This document shows positions 1 to 10,734 of a DNA stretch of 64,000 bases, in pieces (the first letter of the stretch is position 1; each line of letters starts with the position of its first letter). Location of the stretch: assembly GCA_032716605.1 (NCBI GenBank), contig CM064580.1, positions 33,802,728-33,866,727 of the forward strand, written 5' to 3'. The stretch comes from Paralithodes platypus. Its lineage: Eukaryota; Arthropoda; Malacostraca; Decapoda; Lithodidae. Made by a program: the position numbers and the translations under genes. The notes below the pieces were generated by a model. That model worked only from the letters and a program-made list of their open reading frames with translations. It was not told the DNA's origin and searched no databases.

Positions 1-1177
1 GATATTTTTGGCGAAAATAGTGGCAAGAAAGTTAGCCTCCCTACGAGGATCACTTTCTGGATTGCCATGACAAGATTTTAGTGGTGGTATGGATGATGAC
101 TTATTAAAGTTGCAATTCAGAGAATTGAAGGTTGACCAAAATATTTCATTGTCATTTGGATTGTTTAACATGGAATATATAGAGAATCTATAGAATTAAT
201 ATGACATCAAATACAGAGAGACACTGTATTGAAAACGTTACGCTAATGGGCTTCTGTGCAGTGATTATATCTGTGTTTATTTAGTTGGATATAATATTAT
301 GCACTACTGGAATGTATCTCCTTACAATTGTTTTATATTTTATTTTTATTCATGAATATTCAACCCCATTTAGCACCATGGTGTCTCCAGGGTTAGTAGT
401 TGGATGGGTTAACAGATGGAACTACAAGCTCTCCATGATTATCAGATACAGAGGTGATGCCTAACCTGATTAACCTTTCGAGTGCTGAATAAGCTCTTTC
501 TCTGTGGCATAAATAGAAACCTGTTATGTAAAATCGGCTTTATTACACTCGTTTCCCAGGGTCAATATGATTGCTTATCTCTTTCTTTTCTCCTTGCACT
601 TACTGTACAATCACTCATAAACAGTGTTATATTTGAGCCTTCGAACTGATTGAACGAGCCTCCAAAATCAAAATATCAGGTAAAAGAAAATAATAATAAT
701 AAGAAGCCTTAATTAGTTTGAAATACAATTAATGACCAAAGTGGATGCATTTAACCATTTTAGTTTTTCTTTTATGTTGGCTATCACAAGACAATGTTAT
801 AAAGTTATGATATATTTCTTGGAATCAAAAGGGGTTAACAACTATTTCAAGTAACCGTCTAAACTCCCCAAACTTCTTCCTAAGCCTAATAAAATCATCT
901 AATGATAGAAGCGTAAAATGAAGAATAACACCACGAATAGCCCTTTCGCACACAAGGACGTAACTTGCGTTCTTTCTGGAATACTATAAAGCCTTTGTGA
1001 CCCTCAGGTGTGTTTAGAAACTGTCTTTGATCAAGCTGTGGGCAAAAATTAATTTTGGAGAGTTAATTACGAGACTAGGATCATTCTATTTCTGAATACT
1101 AAACGGGAACCCCTGGCGCACGAAAAAAAAAATACGCTAAGAGAGTTAAGGAATTTAATCACTCCCTCCCCCATTAG
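1..1177. other. Intron upstream of first visible exon, no gene seen
   Basis: AT-rich sequence with no supported coding region. A polypyrimidine-poor stretch leads to the acceptor at 1176-1177. The only structure noticed is the degenerate MITE-like copy at 751-915, listed separately. Confidence 0.5.
751..915. repeat. Degenerate TTAA-type MITE copy
   Basis: It starts TTAACCATTTTAG and contains GGCTATCA and, farther on, CTTCTTCCTAAG and ATCTAATGATAG. The same blocks occur, in better order, in the hairpin elements at 48750-48964 and 62840-63054. The right terminus is not recognisable. Confidence 0.4.
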
Positions 1178-1319
1178 CCTGGTGGAGACCCTGAGCACGG
1201 CAGAGGGTCGGGAGAAGTGGGAGGCTGCTGACCTGTACAGTGACCCAGCATGTCTCGTGCAGGCCGCCCTGGTCACCGCTGCTTCCCGCACAACACTTGT
1301 CCTCGACCCGGACTACATG
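1178..1319 (+). CDS. DYNC2H1: Dynein heavy chain exon 1 of window: start of AAA5
   Basis: The exon follows acceptor ccccattag and ends at donor ATG|GTAGGT. One leading base completes an upstream codon, then 47 codons run from LVETLSTAEGREKW to LVLDPDYM. This matches the dynein stretch that normally reads L-D---I--W---GLP-D--S-ENG--V---RWPL-IDPQ, the beginning of the D5 (AAA_9) region. The usual IDPQ is LDPD here, a divergent reading. It ends in phase 0, the phase in which the next exon begins, so no exon needs to be assumed in the 14.4-kb intron that follows. Confidence 0.75.
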
Positions 1320-1509
1320 GTAGGTGCTCAAGCATATTATCTCTCTTTTCCCATATTTATTTATTTTTAATTAACTCCGAATGATGCCATATGGGGTCAA
1401 GAATTTGTCTGGTCAAAATCCCAGGTGGCGCCAAATTGCGTCTACAACTTTTTCGCGCGAAGCAATCAATTTTTCTTATGATCCCTATCGGTCGACTATT
1501 TTTGTATTG

Positions 1510-2992
1510 TTTTTTATGTGTATAAAGGAGACAAAAGGCAGGCTGCTTGTAACAAGTGTCTCCCTTAAACCAATACAGTGACAGAGAACCAAATTAAAGG
1601 GACGTTGGGGTCAAAATGCCTGGACAAACGAAGTTTAAAGTAGTCTAAGTCATAGGATGAAGGAAAGATTGATTGAGGGACAGAGTTTCAGAGTTCACAT
1701 GTTGAGTAGAAGAAACACGAAATTTTCTAATTCTTGGATTAGAGAGCTGGACAGAATAGGAATGGGACTGTGTTGAGAGGCGGGTGCCTCTTACTCGCCG
1801 CAAGGGAGAGGGTTTGTACTGAGATAGGTCTGAAGAACACTTATTGTTGTAATAACGATAGAAGAATAGGGAACTAGTAAGAGGAAGTGAATTGATGAGG
1901 TGAAATGCTTTTGACTCTACTGAGTAGAGTCCCATACCGCATACCGAATAGAGTAGGAGTAGAGTCTACTCCTTCGAAAAGTGCGGTATGGGTGGAACCT
2001 CCTCATACATGCGAACAATACTCGATACATGGGCGCACTGTGCCCCTATACAGAGCAAGAAGCTGTGCAGGGATGAAGATCCCACGGAGACGGTTGAGCA
2101 GACCTAACTTCTGGGAAGCTGCTTCAGCAAGAGTGGTAATATGATCTTTCCAAGATAGGTCGGATGAAAAAGATTTACCAAGAAGATGAAGGGTGATTTG
2201 TGTATTGTTGAAGAATAATTGATAATTTTGTGGTTGATTGTGATGTGTAGATAGATGGAGAAGTTAGGTCTTCGAGGCCTTGAAAATAACAAGATTTTCT
2301 CTGCTTCAATCAGAAATAATTGAATGATCAGAAGATAGGTGAGCTATAGCCTCGCAACATGACTTTTTTTGAGTGATTGCATGCTGTGAAAAACTAGTTG
2401 AATACTGTAAGGTAGAGTCCTCAGCATATGAGTGGATAGGACTAGAAGTAGAGTTGAGGAGATCATTAATGAATATTAGAAAGAGAGCTGGAACCAGGAC
2501 AGAACTCTGAGGAAAACTGAAGTTAATAGGTTGAGGAAGTGAGCAATGGCTGTTCACAACTGGAGCTATGAAACGGTCAAAAAGGAAATTAACAACAAAG
2601 GCACAGATAGAAGTATAGAAGCAGGAAGGTAGTTTGGAAACTAGAAATTTGTGCCACACTCTATCAAAGGCTTTCGATATGTCTAGCGCAATAGAAAATG
2701 TCTCACCGAAGTCCCGAAGGGATAATGACAAAGAATTAGTAAGATAAGCATGGAGATCACCAGTGGAGAGGCCAGTAAGGAAACTGTACTGGCGATCTGA
2801 AAGTAGATTATGGGAAGATAAATGCTTAAGGTATTTCGAAGTAAGAATAAATTGATAAACTTTAGAGATGAAAGAAATGAGAGCAATTGGATGATAGTTG
2901 GAGAGTTGAGAGCGGTAACCCTTCTATGGGACAGGTTGAGAGCAAGAAGGAAAGTTGTTAGAGGAAAGACACAAATGAAAGAGTTTGGCTCT
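1510..2992 (-). mobile_element. Jockey-group LINE fragment (reverse transcriptase to 3' tail)
   Basis: Minus-strand frames carry an RT piece with DISKAFDRVWHKFLVSKLPS and, 100 residues later, LFLIFINDLLNSTSSPIHSYAED (2306-2731), then C-terminal sequence (1645-1935) and a 3' tail with GGAGACAAAAGGCAG near 1527. The usual GVPQGSVLSP reads FSFPQSSVLVP and the FADD box reads YAED, so the polymerase is dead. Frames shift several times. The same family appears at 32320-34740 (+) and 50880-53364 (-). Confidence 0.75.
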
Positions 2993-4309
2993 GTGCCGTC
3001 AGCTGACGCTGCATACGTTCATAACTGTTCCCAATTCCAATTCGGTTATTCAGCCCAACTAGTGATTTGCTATGTGTCTGATTGAATATGTGGTAGGCAG
3101 TGGCTATTCCTAAAGGTGTTGCTATACCAAAGACACGCTGTAGGATATGGTATGACAGGATGATAACTTACACTGCTCTAGTTTGATCTACAATAGCCTA
3201 ACTCTTCTACCTTCACTTAATTCTAGTATCTGGTAATTTAGCAGCATGGCTGTAAAGTTGAAAAGTGAGTCTGGGAACCATGTCATAGGCAGATGTGACG
3301 GAGATCTCAGTTGAATGCTTCCCTCTTATACTTTTCACAATCTGCTCGTAGAATCTTTGATGCTTGCAGGAGTGTGTGTTCTTTTTCGTCGATATTATCT
3401 CATTCTAGCCACCTCAGCTTCCCTATAGCATCACCGAGTGGTACTGAAGATGCAAATATAAATCCTGAACAGCTTGTCTGATCGAGGACCGAAATATGTG
3501 AAACAAAGTGTTCTTGGAGCTTCTGTTTCAGTATAGTTGACCGGTATTGATCTACCGTTTAGACACCAAGCTCCTCAAGAAATTATCGGTACCTGTCACA
3601 GTGATTCCACTAGGAATCCCGACAGATCATGGAAGAGAGGAGCTTCCTGTTCATCTACAAGTCGACTGAATGCAACATCATAAAGTCTCAACTTTAACTG
3701 ACCAGAAGGAATGTGCAGAGCCTTAGCCAGGGAACGGCACCAAGACTCTTAAGAGTTTTACTGGGCGAAAGCGACGGGACTCTGAAGATCCATGGCCTAA
3801 AAAAAAAACTTTTAAAAGACCCCAGTGTCACTCAAAACAAAGGAATATGTGATTAAGTGAGATAATTGCTCTCCATACCTCCTATCACTTTTCCACATGT
3901 GTCCACCCCCCCCCCCTATTCAATGATCACCTATTTTTCCTCCTATTCCCTTGTTTATCGGTTTATTTTCCGCACCAATATCCCCCACCCAGTTTCAAGG
4001 TCGAAGGGGAGGCATATAGAGATCATAGCAAGAGAGAGACTTCACTTGCAAGATGTTAGTGTCGATCGATAAGTGAGAGGAGGAGGGTGTGCGCCGCGCC
4101 GGCTCTCCTCTCATGAATGAACCGGTCGGCAATACTTCGTCTTTTTCACCCCTCAAATACTATTCCCATTTGTTTTATTGTTGTTACATGTTAATATCTT
4201 CATATTAAATGTAAAATAGGTGCATATGAATAAGTAATAACAATAATTATCAGATAATGACAATTTTCGTCAGGAATGAGCCTTAATACGTTCGTCTGGC
4301 GGGCACTTT
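2993..4309. other. Intron 1 sequence without recognised feature
   Basis: No frame with recognisable similarity. There is a short poly(C) run at 3907-3918 and a GC-rich patch at 4090-4110. I see nothing else I can support. Confidence 0.4.
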
Positions 4310-4930
4310 CAAATACCATAGCTTCGCCGTTTAAAGGTAAAAGTAATTCATGCATGATGTATGGTAGGTTATATCGTTGGCAATCATATCATAACCTTTC
4401 CCAATCAGTCTCAGCAAAATGTCATCTCTTTTCATCTTCATTGCTTTCTCCTCAATTGCTTTTTGACTGTTTTTGTGGATATCCTGCATGTTGGCTCCTT
4501 GCAAATTACACATTCTTTGCTTCAAATTTGTCAGTGTTCTGACGGGTGTACTTGACAGTAAGCTGTGACTGTAAGGAGCTGCATCCTGCAGCAGACACAC
4601 CTGCTGCTCTTGCACTATTACCAAGACATTCTTTTCAGAATACTGGTTCTCATGGAGGCTATGTACCAGTTCTAACATTTCATGTGCCACCTTGATGCAT
4701 TTTCTTCTAACCACTTTTCTGATACAGACTCATTGTGTAGTCTCTGAAACACTTCATCTTGACGAGCAAACATGGTTTGTATAAGCTTTGATTTTGTTGT
4801 TGGCTAGATGAAGAATAGGCTTATCACAGACTGTTCTTGGCATATGATGCATTTTGTTTAGTCAGTGCTCATAATTATCTTAGCCGACACATGCTTAAGG
4901 GACATGCCACTCTCTGCCACACGTTTTCTT
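4310..4930 (-). pseudogene. N-terminal fragment of an element related to the 5065-10905 transposon
   Basis: Minus-strand frames contain a CIICQEQ motif near 4840, then FARQDEVFQRLHNE and, after stops, a 127-codon frame (4331-4714) ending GKGYDMIANDITYHTSCMNYF. This parallels the N-terminal layout of the neighbouring element's protein, where CxxC pairs are followed by YHKTC and YHRNC motifs and an R-(T/S)-C--L-D--LL--L--GD segment. It is frameshifted, truncated and only weakly similar in sequence, so it belongs to a related family, not to a duplicate copy. It lies directly outside the neighbour's left terminal repeat. Confidence 0.55.
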
Positions 4931-5064
4931 GGCTGGCTACTCCTCTTGCTATGGGAACCTGCAACAAACGAAAAATGTATTATTGTAATCATACTTGTAG
5001 GTGAAATTAAGATATTATGTAAACCTAAATATAAAAATTAATCAATTTACAACCTTAAATATAT

Positions 5065-5225
5065 CCTTATAGTACAGCGGGTAAGCTAACCTATTGTGTA
5101 CTTTTTGATAAAAGCACCAATTTTGGCACAGAAGTAGACCAATATATTATGAACAAATTTGGATGTTGAGCCATCGCCCAACTGCCCCCTGGCGGCCGTG
5201 GCGGCCATTTTCCAAAATGGCCGCC
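5065..5225 (+). repeat. Left terminal inverted repeat of the 5.8-kb transposon
   Basis: It matches the reverse complement of 10735-10905 with scattered substitutions and small gaps. The outer 25 bases are the least similar. The inner end is a GC-rich palindrome around CATTTTCCAAAATGG. Confidence 0.85.
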
Positions 5226-5816
5226 AGCAGACACCCAAAAGACACACAGAAGTTAGATAAAGTTGCTGCTGAAGATTTTAGTGAATGTTTATTGAATGTT
5301 TTGAATCAAGACATGCCAGATAGCTCTTAGTCACATTTTGGGAGATGCTGCTGATATTAATTAACATATTTAGGCTAATTGCAGATGAAATGGCGACAAG
5401 GAAACCCATGATCAGGCATCAAATGCTGACATTCCTTGTGAATAGGCTAGATTCATTTAAGTTGTGGAAATGTTATCTGACCTTCTTCCTCTGTCTGTCA
5501 ATATCTATTCATGGACACTGCCCACGCCAATTAAGATGCCAATTAACAAAATTATAAACACAATTATGCTAATTACATCGATAATACAACAACAATAACA
5601 GAACCAGATAGTGATAATTATGGTGGCTTGCTCTCATCAGATCAATCCTGGGCAAGTCAAATGTTTTACTTATGTGGTCAATGGACACTACTACATTTAA
5701 TTATCATGTTAATTAACACATAATCTGCTAAATGCAATATGCAGATAAGTTCACTGTTTTACAGTACCTGTGTATTGTCTGGAACAGTTCAGAATCTTCA
5801 TCTTAAGTTTGCGAGT
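5226..5816. other. 3' flank of the transposon ORFs
   Basis: AT-rich, non-coding in every frame I can support. It probably holds the 3' untranslated part of the transposon transcript. Confidence 0.4.
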
Positions 5817-7892
5817 TCAGTTCTGAGAGCACTTCCCGTCGCAAGCACACAGTGGTGTGCATTCCAGACTGGCCTTCTTGCACTTGCACTTCTTGATGAA
5901 GCCCTTCTGGCATTTGCAGGAGACAAGCTCCCGGCAGACCTTGGATGCCTCGGGGAGCGTTGTCCAGAGAGGTTCGTACATGTCGCTGGTCTTGATCCAA
6001 CCCCAGTCGGTTGGTGATGGCAATGTTGGTGCAGGAACCAGGGCCTGACCCCAGACATGTCCGCCCTGGTATATTGCTCGTCGGACGTGCTGCTTCAGGG
6101 CTGCACTTGTCGGTGGGATCAGCTGGACATTACTATTCTTTGCAAACAGTTTGCGGCGTGCCTTGTCGATATCGGTTGCGGTGCTTGTTCTGTCGTAAAG
6201 CAGGATGACGAACCTCTCGATGGTGTGCATGGCATCTTCATCAATATGATCCGGTGCAGTGGAGAGGTCAGTGAGTGTCTGGGTCAGCTGAGGTAGAGCT
6301 GTCCAGACTGCCCATGCTGTCCTCCTGCCATGTCCGGCGAAGCAGGAGACCGTGTCGCAGCCCGTCAAAGCATGAAACATCGGTAGTGCCAGTGCTTTCT
6401 CAGGGCCCAGAGCCCGCGCCATCTCATGGGCTGCCAAGAACCGGAAAGCCTTGCCCGTGCCGAAGGACACCCACACTTCGGCTTCCTCCTCCGGGGTGCG
6501 TGACAGAGCCACTGCCAGGCCAACAACATCAGTGTCAACTGTGCGGATGAGGATCTTCTTGTGGCCATTGTGAGCAGCGTGGGCGGCATGCACCATCATG
6601 CGGCTGTTGGCTTCTTCGTGGTTGCAAGGAGCAAGGGCTGCAGTATCTAGGAGCGGTGGCTTGCTCAAGACATCATCTCCTTCAGTGATGACCAGCTCCT
6701 TGTCTGCAAGCTGGAATGAGTCGTGGAGGACGCCAGAGAGGAAGCTTAACAGCTCTGTCTTGTTCTCGTCGACTCTGAGGAAGCTGGCACAGTTCCCGGG
6801 GATCGTTGCACCACCCACCACCCGTCTTCTCACCCCTTTTCCGCGCTTGGCTCTTGCTGTACCCTTCAACGAGTCTGTATTGTAGCGGTCCCACACCAGG
6901 TCCAGTCGCGTGGCTTGATGGAGATTTGAGAGTATGTAGGGCACAAAGACCTGCTGTGCATACTCGTTGAAGCTTTTTGCTGTAGCTGGCTTCAGCATCT
7001 GGAAGATGACCACTCCATCTAGCACAATGCAGCTGGTTGGAGGAACCTCAGACTTGGGCTGACTGAGGTCTTCTAGACAAGCGAGAAGATCACTCTTGAC
7101 ACCCAGCCGGATGCCACCACCATCTGATAGTGCAGGGGGGCAGGCTTGGTTTTCATGTTGGAAGAATTCCTCTAGATTCCCATCCCGGTTCTGGCATCCG
7201 ATATACAGACGAGAGAACAGGTCCACGTCATTCTTCAGGGATTTCATCTGCTGCTTGCCCTTTCCCGGAGGTTTTGAAGCAGGCTGACCGAAGATTTTCA
7301 GCTTGTTTCTGTGGATGGCATCTCCTATGGGTTTCGTTCTCTCCACCAGGCGTTCTCTGACGAAGTTGTCAAACTGCAGCTGACCCACTTCGTGTGCATG
7401 ACGGAGGGCGTCTACAGCTCCAGGTGGCGCGATCTCCTTGGTGTCGAGTACCAGCAGATCTTGGCTCTCCTCTTCAAATGGATTCCCGAAGTCTTCCATC
7501 ACGTTGACCATCGACTGTACATCTTTCAGGAAAGCAGTCTGCACACTTGCTGACTGGTCATGGTGCCTTGTGTCTTGTGGTCTGTTCCCCGGGTCAGTTT
7601 CATCGTGGAACTGTTCGATGAGCGTGGCAACCTCTGGTCCTGCCACCATCCACCGTCGTAGAGCGCTGGGGTTGTCAGTCAGGCCCACTGCACCTCCTTC
7701 TCCTTTGATGGCAGCATTGTTCTGCTCGTGGGCCTGATCGACGGGTATGGCGGAGAACGACCTGTTCGTCTTCTGGACGGTGAAGTTCCCAGCTCGGAAA
7801 TCCTGGGCTATTTCAGGGTGTGTCGTCGGCATCCACAATGTCTCGCAGATGCACAGGAATCCAGCGCGCGTAGTTGGTGTGATCCAGGACAT
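5817..7892 (-). CDS. Transposon protein, C-terminal ORF (FEN1/XPG-like nuclease region and CXC cluster)
   Basis: 691 codons; the first ~24 are out-of-frame overlap, and real sequence starts near HPEIAQDF. Motifs in order: QAHEQNNA at 53-60; VLDGVVIF at 290-297; LVWDRYNTDSLKG with KRGKGVRRR at 332-357; CNHEEANSRMM at 423-433; IRTVDTDVVGLAV at 449-461; ALTGCDTVSCFAGHGRRTAW at 508-527; a cysteine-rich tail C659-C688 of tesmin/TSO1-like CXC spacing. The order acidic Asp, D-G/D-R, EA-(D/N)-R, T-D-x-D, GCD--xx-GxGxxxA matches 5' nucleases of the FEN1/XPG (PIN-like) family, including the helix-three-turn-helix. That family link is my inference from motif order, not a search result. The CXC tail would be a DNA-binding domain. 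Confidence 0.8.
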   Translation of the reverse strand: MSWITPTTRAGFLCICETLWMPTTHPEIAQDFRAGNFTVQKTNRSFSAIPVDQAHEQNNAAIKGEGGAVGLTDNPSALRRWMVAGPEVATLIEQFHDETDPGNRPQDTRHHDQSASVQTAFLKDVQSMVNVMEDFGNPFEEESQDLLVLDTKEIAPPGAVDALRHAHEVGQLQFDNFVRERLVERTKPIGDAIHRNKLKIFGQPASKPPGKGKQQMKSLKNDVDLFSRLYIGCQNRDGNLEEFFQHENQACPPALSDGGGIRLGVKSDLLACLEDLSQPKSEVPPTSCIVLDGVVIFQMLKPATAKSFNEYAQQVFVPYILSNLHQATRLDLVWDRYNTDSLKGTARAKRGKGVRRRVVGGATIPGNCASFLRVDENKTELLSFLSGVLHDSFQLADKELVITEGDDVLSKPPLLDTAALAPCNHEEANSRMMVHAAHAAHNGHKKILIRTVDTDVVGLAVALSRTPEEEAEVWVSFGTGKAFRFLAAHEMARALGPEKALALPMFHALTGCDTVSCFAGHGRRTAWAVWTALPQLTQTLTDLSTAPDHIDEDAMHTIERFVILLYDRTSTATDIDKARRKLFAKNSNVQLIPPTSAALKQHVRRAIYQGGHVWGQALVPAPTLPSPTDWGWIKTSDMYEPLWTTLPEASKVCRELVSCKCQKGFIKKCKCKKASLECTPLCACDGKCSQN

Positions 7893-10467
7893 GGAACCAC
7901 ACTGCTAGTTCTCTCAGGGCATCTACGTACATCGCAAACGACGCTTGGCGCAGAGAGCGCACATACACCAGGACCGTCACCTCCAGTTGCAGGACAGTTG
8001 CCCAGTAGTCGAACTGGGGGCAGGTCTCCGCTTTTTGCTGGCACCAATCGTCAAACTCCAGCTGCTCGTTGCGTGTGTCACCCAGCTGGTCAATGTAGTG
8101 GTTGTAGGTGTACTGCTGCAGGGTGAAGAGGGCTGCTGCTGTCACTTGATGAGCCCTGGTTCGACTGACATGGGATGCCCGCAGGAAGGAGTCCACTGTC
8201 CCGGCACTGGTGATCTCTGCCTGAACCAGTGCTTGCACCCATCCGCTCCCTTGCAGCCAGTCACCAAGGGTCTTCAGTGTTGCCATCTCGATATGAAAAC
8301 CGCCGAAGAGGACGACAAACTTCTCTTCACCATACTCTTGTTGCCACTTCCACTGGATTTGCTTTGCCAAAGCAAACAGCGGCTGGTCGAATGTAACCAC
8401 TGGAGTCTGGCCAGGGTTGAGATGTTCCACTGCAATCCTGACTACATCCATGGAGTGCTTCATCATAGCCACAGTGTGGGCGCTCTCCAGGAAGAGTGGG
8501 AGCAGTGCGGTGGGACAGGTGGCCCGACTGGCTGGCATGTCCTGCTGGCTTGCGTGGTATGCAGCCCATGAAGTGTTCTCCACTGGAGAAGTTTCTTGTA
8601 GGGCAACTTGGGTGTGTTTTAGCCAGAGATGCTCTCTTTCAGCATGTTGCTTGAGGCCGCTGTTGCTGCTCAGGGATGTCACGCTGGTAGCTGGCACGGG
8701 GGTGTTCTTGATGCTGCCGACGGATGGGACATCTGTATAGTAGTGCGGCAAACGGTCAACTGTTTTGAGGCCTCTTTCGTTCGGCCCTCCGAGGATGATG
8801 ATGCTGCGGTCAATGCCGGCCCCAGGGACCGCAGGGTGTTGCATGAGGGAAATAGCAGTCCCATGGAATGACTGTTTTGCTGTGGTGGAACTTAGGTTGT
8901 GGTCGATATTGTCTACCGCGGCAGTCGTGAAGACTCTGCCTCTCATCTTGGTAGGGCAGACTACTTGCTCCTGGTGGTAGAGGCGGCAGGCACTGTTCCC
9001 CAGCTGTGTGGAAAGGGACAGGACCTGATCATAGGAGATAGAAATCCCCATGTGTGCCAGCCTGTCGACGAGCTCCCTCTTGCGCGTGTGTGCATGTAGC
9101 ATTAGGCCGATGTAGGTTGGAACTGGCGTCTCCTGCGTGGTGGCGTGCCTGACTGGGCGAGGCATACTGCCTGTGGCGGCCCGTCGGTGCATAACGCTGT
9201 TGAACTTGAGGAGCTGGGCAATGCTCAGTGCCGCTGGTGTTGTGCTTTCACTCTGGTGCTTGATACTGGGACCTTCCAAGATCATAGTGACCAAGGCAAG
9301 CAGCATGGGTGGCACGGAGTCCTGTTGGCATCCTGCAGGAAACCCGTTGAACACCTTGGCATCTCCGATGATGTGGCGTCTCACAATTTGGGCAGCACGC
9401 GCCAGGTGGACAGCATCAAGGTCTCTGTCCAGTTCACAAGCCTTTGCCAGGGCATCGCCGAGGTCTTCATTGCATGCAAGCAGGACATCTCGCCCCTGGT
9501 GCTGTGCACACATGTTAGGAAAGTGAGCAAGCAGTCTCTGCTTCAGATGGGTCGTGTGCACCCTGCCCTCATGCTTGACTCCCAACTGTTCCATCCTTGA
9601 CGTGTATAACTGTGCCAGGTCAGCAAGTTTGAAGACCGGAGACATCTCTTCATCCATGTGAGCTTCTTCAATAAACACCACCAGCTCTGCGAAAGCAAGT
9701 CCTGCTATTGCGTCTTCATCGTCTGTACCTTTGCCCGCCATTTCTTTAATCTTCCGTGTGCGATTGTACAAGTTCAGGAGACAATTTCGGTGGTACTTGG
9801 CCTCCTGTGCAACCATGTCCCCAGCGTTCAGTTGCGTCAGGAGGTCCATGTCGTCCAGAATCAGTGCGCACGACCTGACACGTGAGTCCAGTTGGAATGT
9901 CGCAGCTTCATGAAGACCAGCACTACCAGGAGCTTCTCCGCAGAAGAAGCATTTCACTTCTTGGTGTTTCGTCTCAGTACTTGATGGTCGTGACAGATAT
10001 CGAATTCGCTTGCGGGCAACAACATCCTCTTCTTTGTCGGCGCCTATTTTCAGGTGCCTCTTCTCAGCTCTGTCTAACTTGGTCTTGTTATACCTCAGCC
10101 TGCAGGTCTTGTGGTATCGTGCATTGTTGGCGCTCAATGCTGCTTCAACGCCACTGCCTTCATCTAATCGGCTCAACAGAAAAGAGTTGGGGAGCAATCC
10201 AAGCTCATTGAACCTTCTCAGATGTCCAGCGAGAATGCTGTAGTTGCTCCCCTTGTCTTGGCGTGTATTCTGGGATGGACTTGTCAGCGACTCTGGCGTC
10301 GTTTCTTGGCATATGAAGCATAATGACCAGTCTGTCTCTGTTGCTGGCTGGGCGGAGGTAGACGGAGCTGCTTCTGCACCACGAGGCTCAACGAGTTTGA
10401 AGCTCTTCAACATTGTTCTGGAAATGGAAAATGACAAAGTTGTATGAAAGGAGCACTCAGAATCCAA
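7813..10467 (-). CDS. Transposon protein, N-terminal ORF (zinc modules and central domain)
   Basis: 884 codons. Two similar zinc-binding modules are visible: C50-x2-C53 with YHKTC at 118-122, and C173-x2-C176 with YHRNC at 225-229. Residues 514-543 hold AVDNIDHN, a run of S/T and FHGTAIS. Residues 688-730 hold VVTFDQPLFALAK and LFGGFHIEMATLK. These blocks recur in abundant unnamed proteins of invertebrates and fish that I remember only as uncharacterised. The Asp and His residues in them could belong to an RNase H-like fold, but I cannot show that. The frame stops at DIVDADDTP, where the overlapping ORF at 7892-5817 takes over, so this is probably the N-terminal 57% of one protein. Start could be Met1 or Met20. 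Confidence 0.8.
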   Translation of the reverse strand: MDSECSFHTTLSFSISRTMLKSFKLVEPRGAEAAPSTSAQPATETDWSLCFICQETTPESLTSPSQNTRQDKGSNYSILAGHLRRFNELGLLPNSFLLSRLDEGSGVEAALSANNARYHKTCRLRYNKTKLDRAEKRHLKIGADKEEDVVARKRIRYLSRPSSTETKHQEVKCFFCGEAPGSAGLHEAATFQLDSRVRSCALILDDMDLLTQLNAGDMVAQEAKYHRNCLLNLYNRTRKIKEMAGKGTDDEDAIAGLAFAELVVFIEEAHMDEEMSPVFKLADLAQLYTSRMEQLGVKHEGRVHTTHLKQRLLAHFPNMCAQHQGRDVLLACNEDLGDALAKACELDRDLDAVHLARAAQIVRRHIIGDAKVFNGFPAGCQQDSVPPMLLALVTMILEGPSIKHQSESTTPAALSIAQLLKFNSVMHRRAATGSMPRPVRHATTQETPVPTYIGLMLHAHTRKRELVDRLAHMGISISYDQVLSLSTQLGNSACRLYHQEQVVCPTKMRGRVFTTAAVDNIDHNLSSTTAKQSFHGTAISLMQHPAVPGAGIDRSIIILGGPNERGLKTVDRLPHYYTDVPSVGSIKNTPVPATSVTSLSSNSGLKQHAEREHLWLKHTQVALQETSPVENTSWAAYHASQQDMPASRATCPTALLPLFLESAHTVAMMKHSMDVVRIAVEHLNPGQTPVVTFDQPLFALAKQIQWKWQQEYGEEKFVVLFGGFHIEMATLKTLGDWLQGSGWVQALVQAEITSAGTVDSFLRASHVSRTRAHQVTAAALFTLQQYTYNHYIDQLGDTRNEQLEFDDWCQQKAETCPQFDYWATVLQLEVTVLVYVRSLRQASFAMYVDALRELAVWFHVLDHTNYARWIPVHLRDIVDADDTP

Positions 10468-10734
10468 GTGAATTAGGACATGTTCAATTGAGAGATGTTT
10501 GCCATGGTTGTTATGCTAATCTATGAATAATTCAATAAATCGATAATAAGATAAGATTCTAAAAACACATGGGCACCTTTCTTTGTTGTTAAGTGCTACC
10601 CTACATTTCGTAGGGTAACATAATGTTTGCACGCAACATAATGGTTGCACAACATTGCAGATTCAAAACAATAATTTTTTCCTGCACATTTACTCAGTAC
10701 ATCTCATTCACCTAGGGATAAGTCTTCCTCGGCA

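Noticed and set aside
7945..8571. 208-codon plus-strand frame
   Set aside because: Antisense shadow of the transposon protein at 10467-7813.
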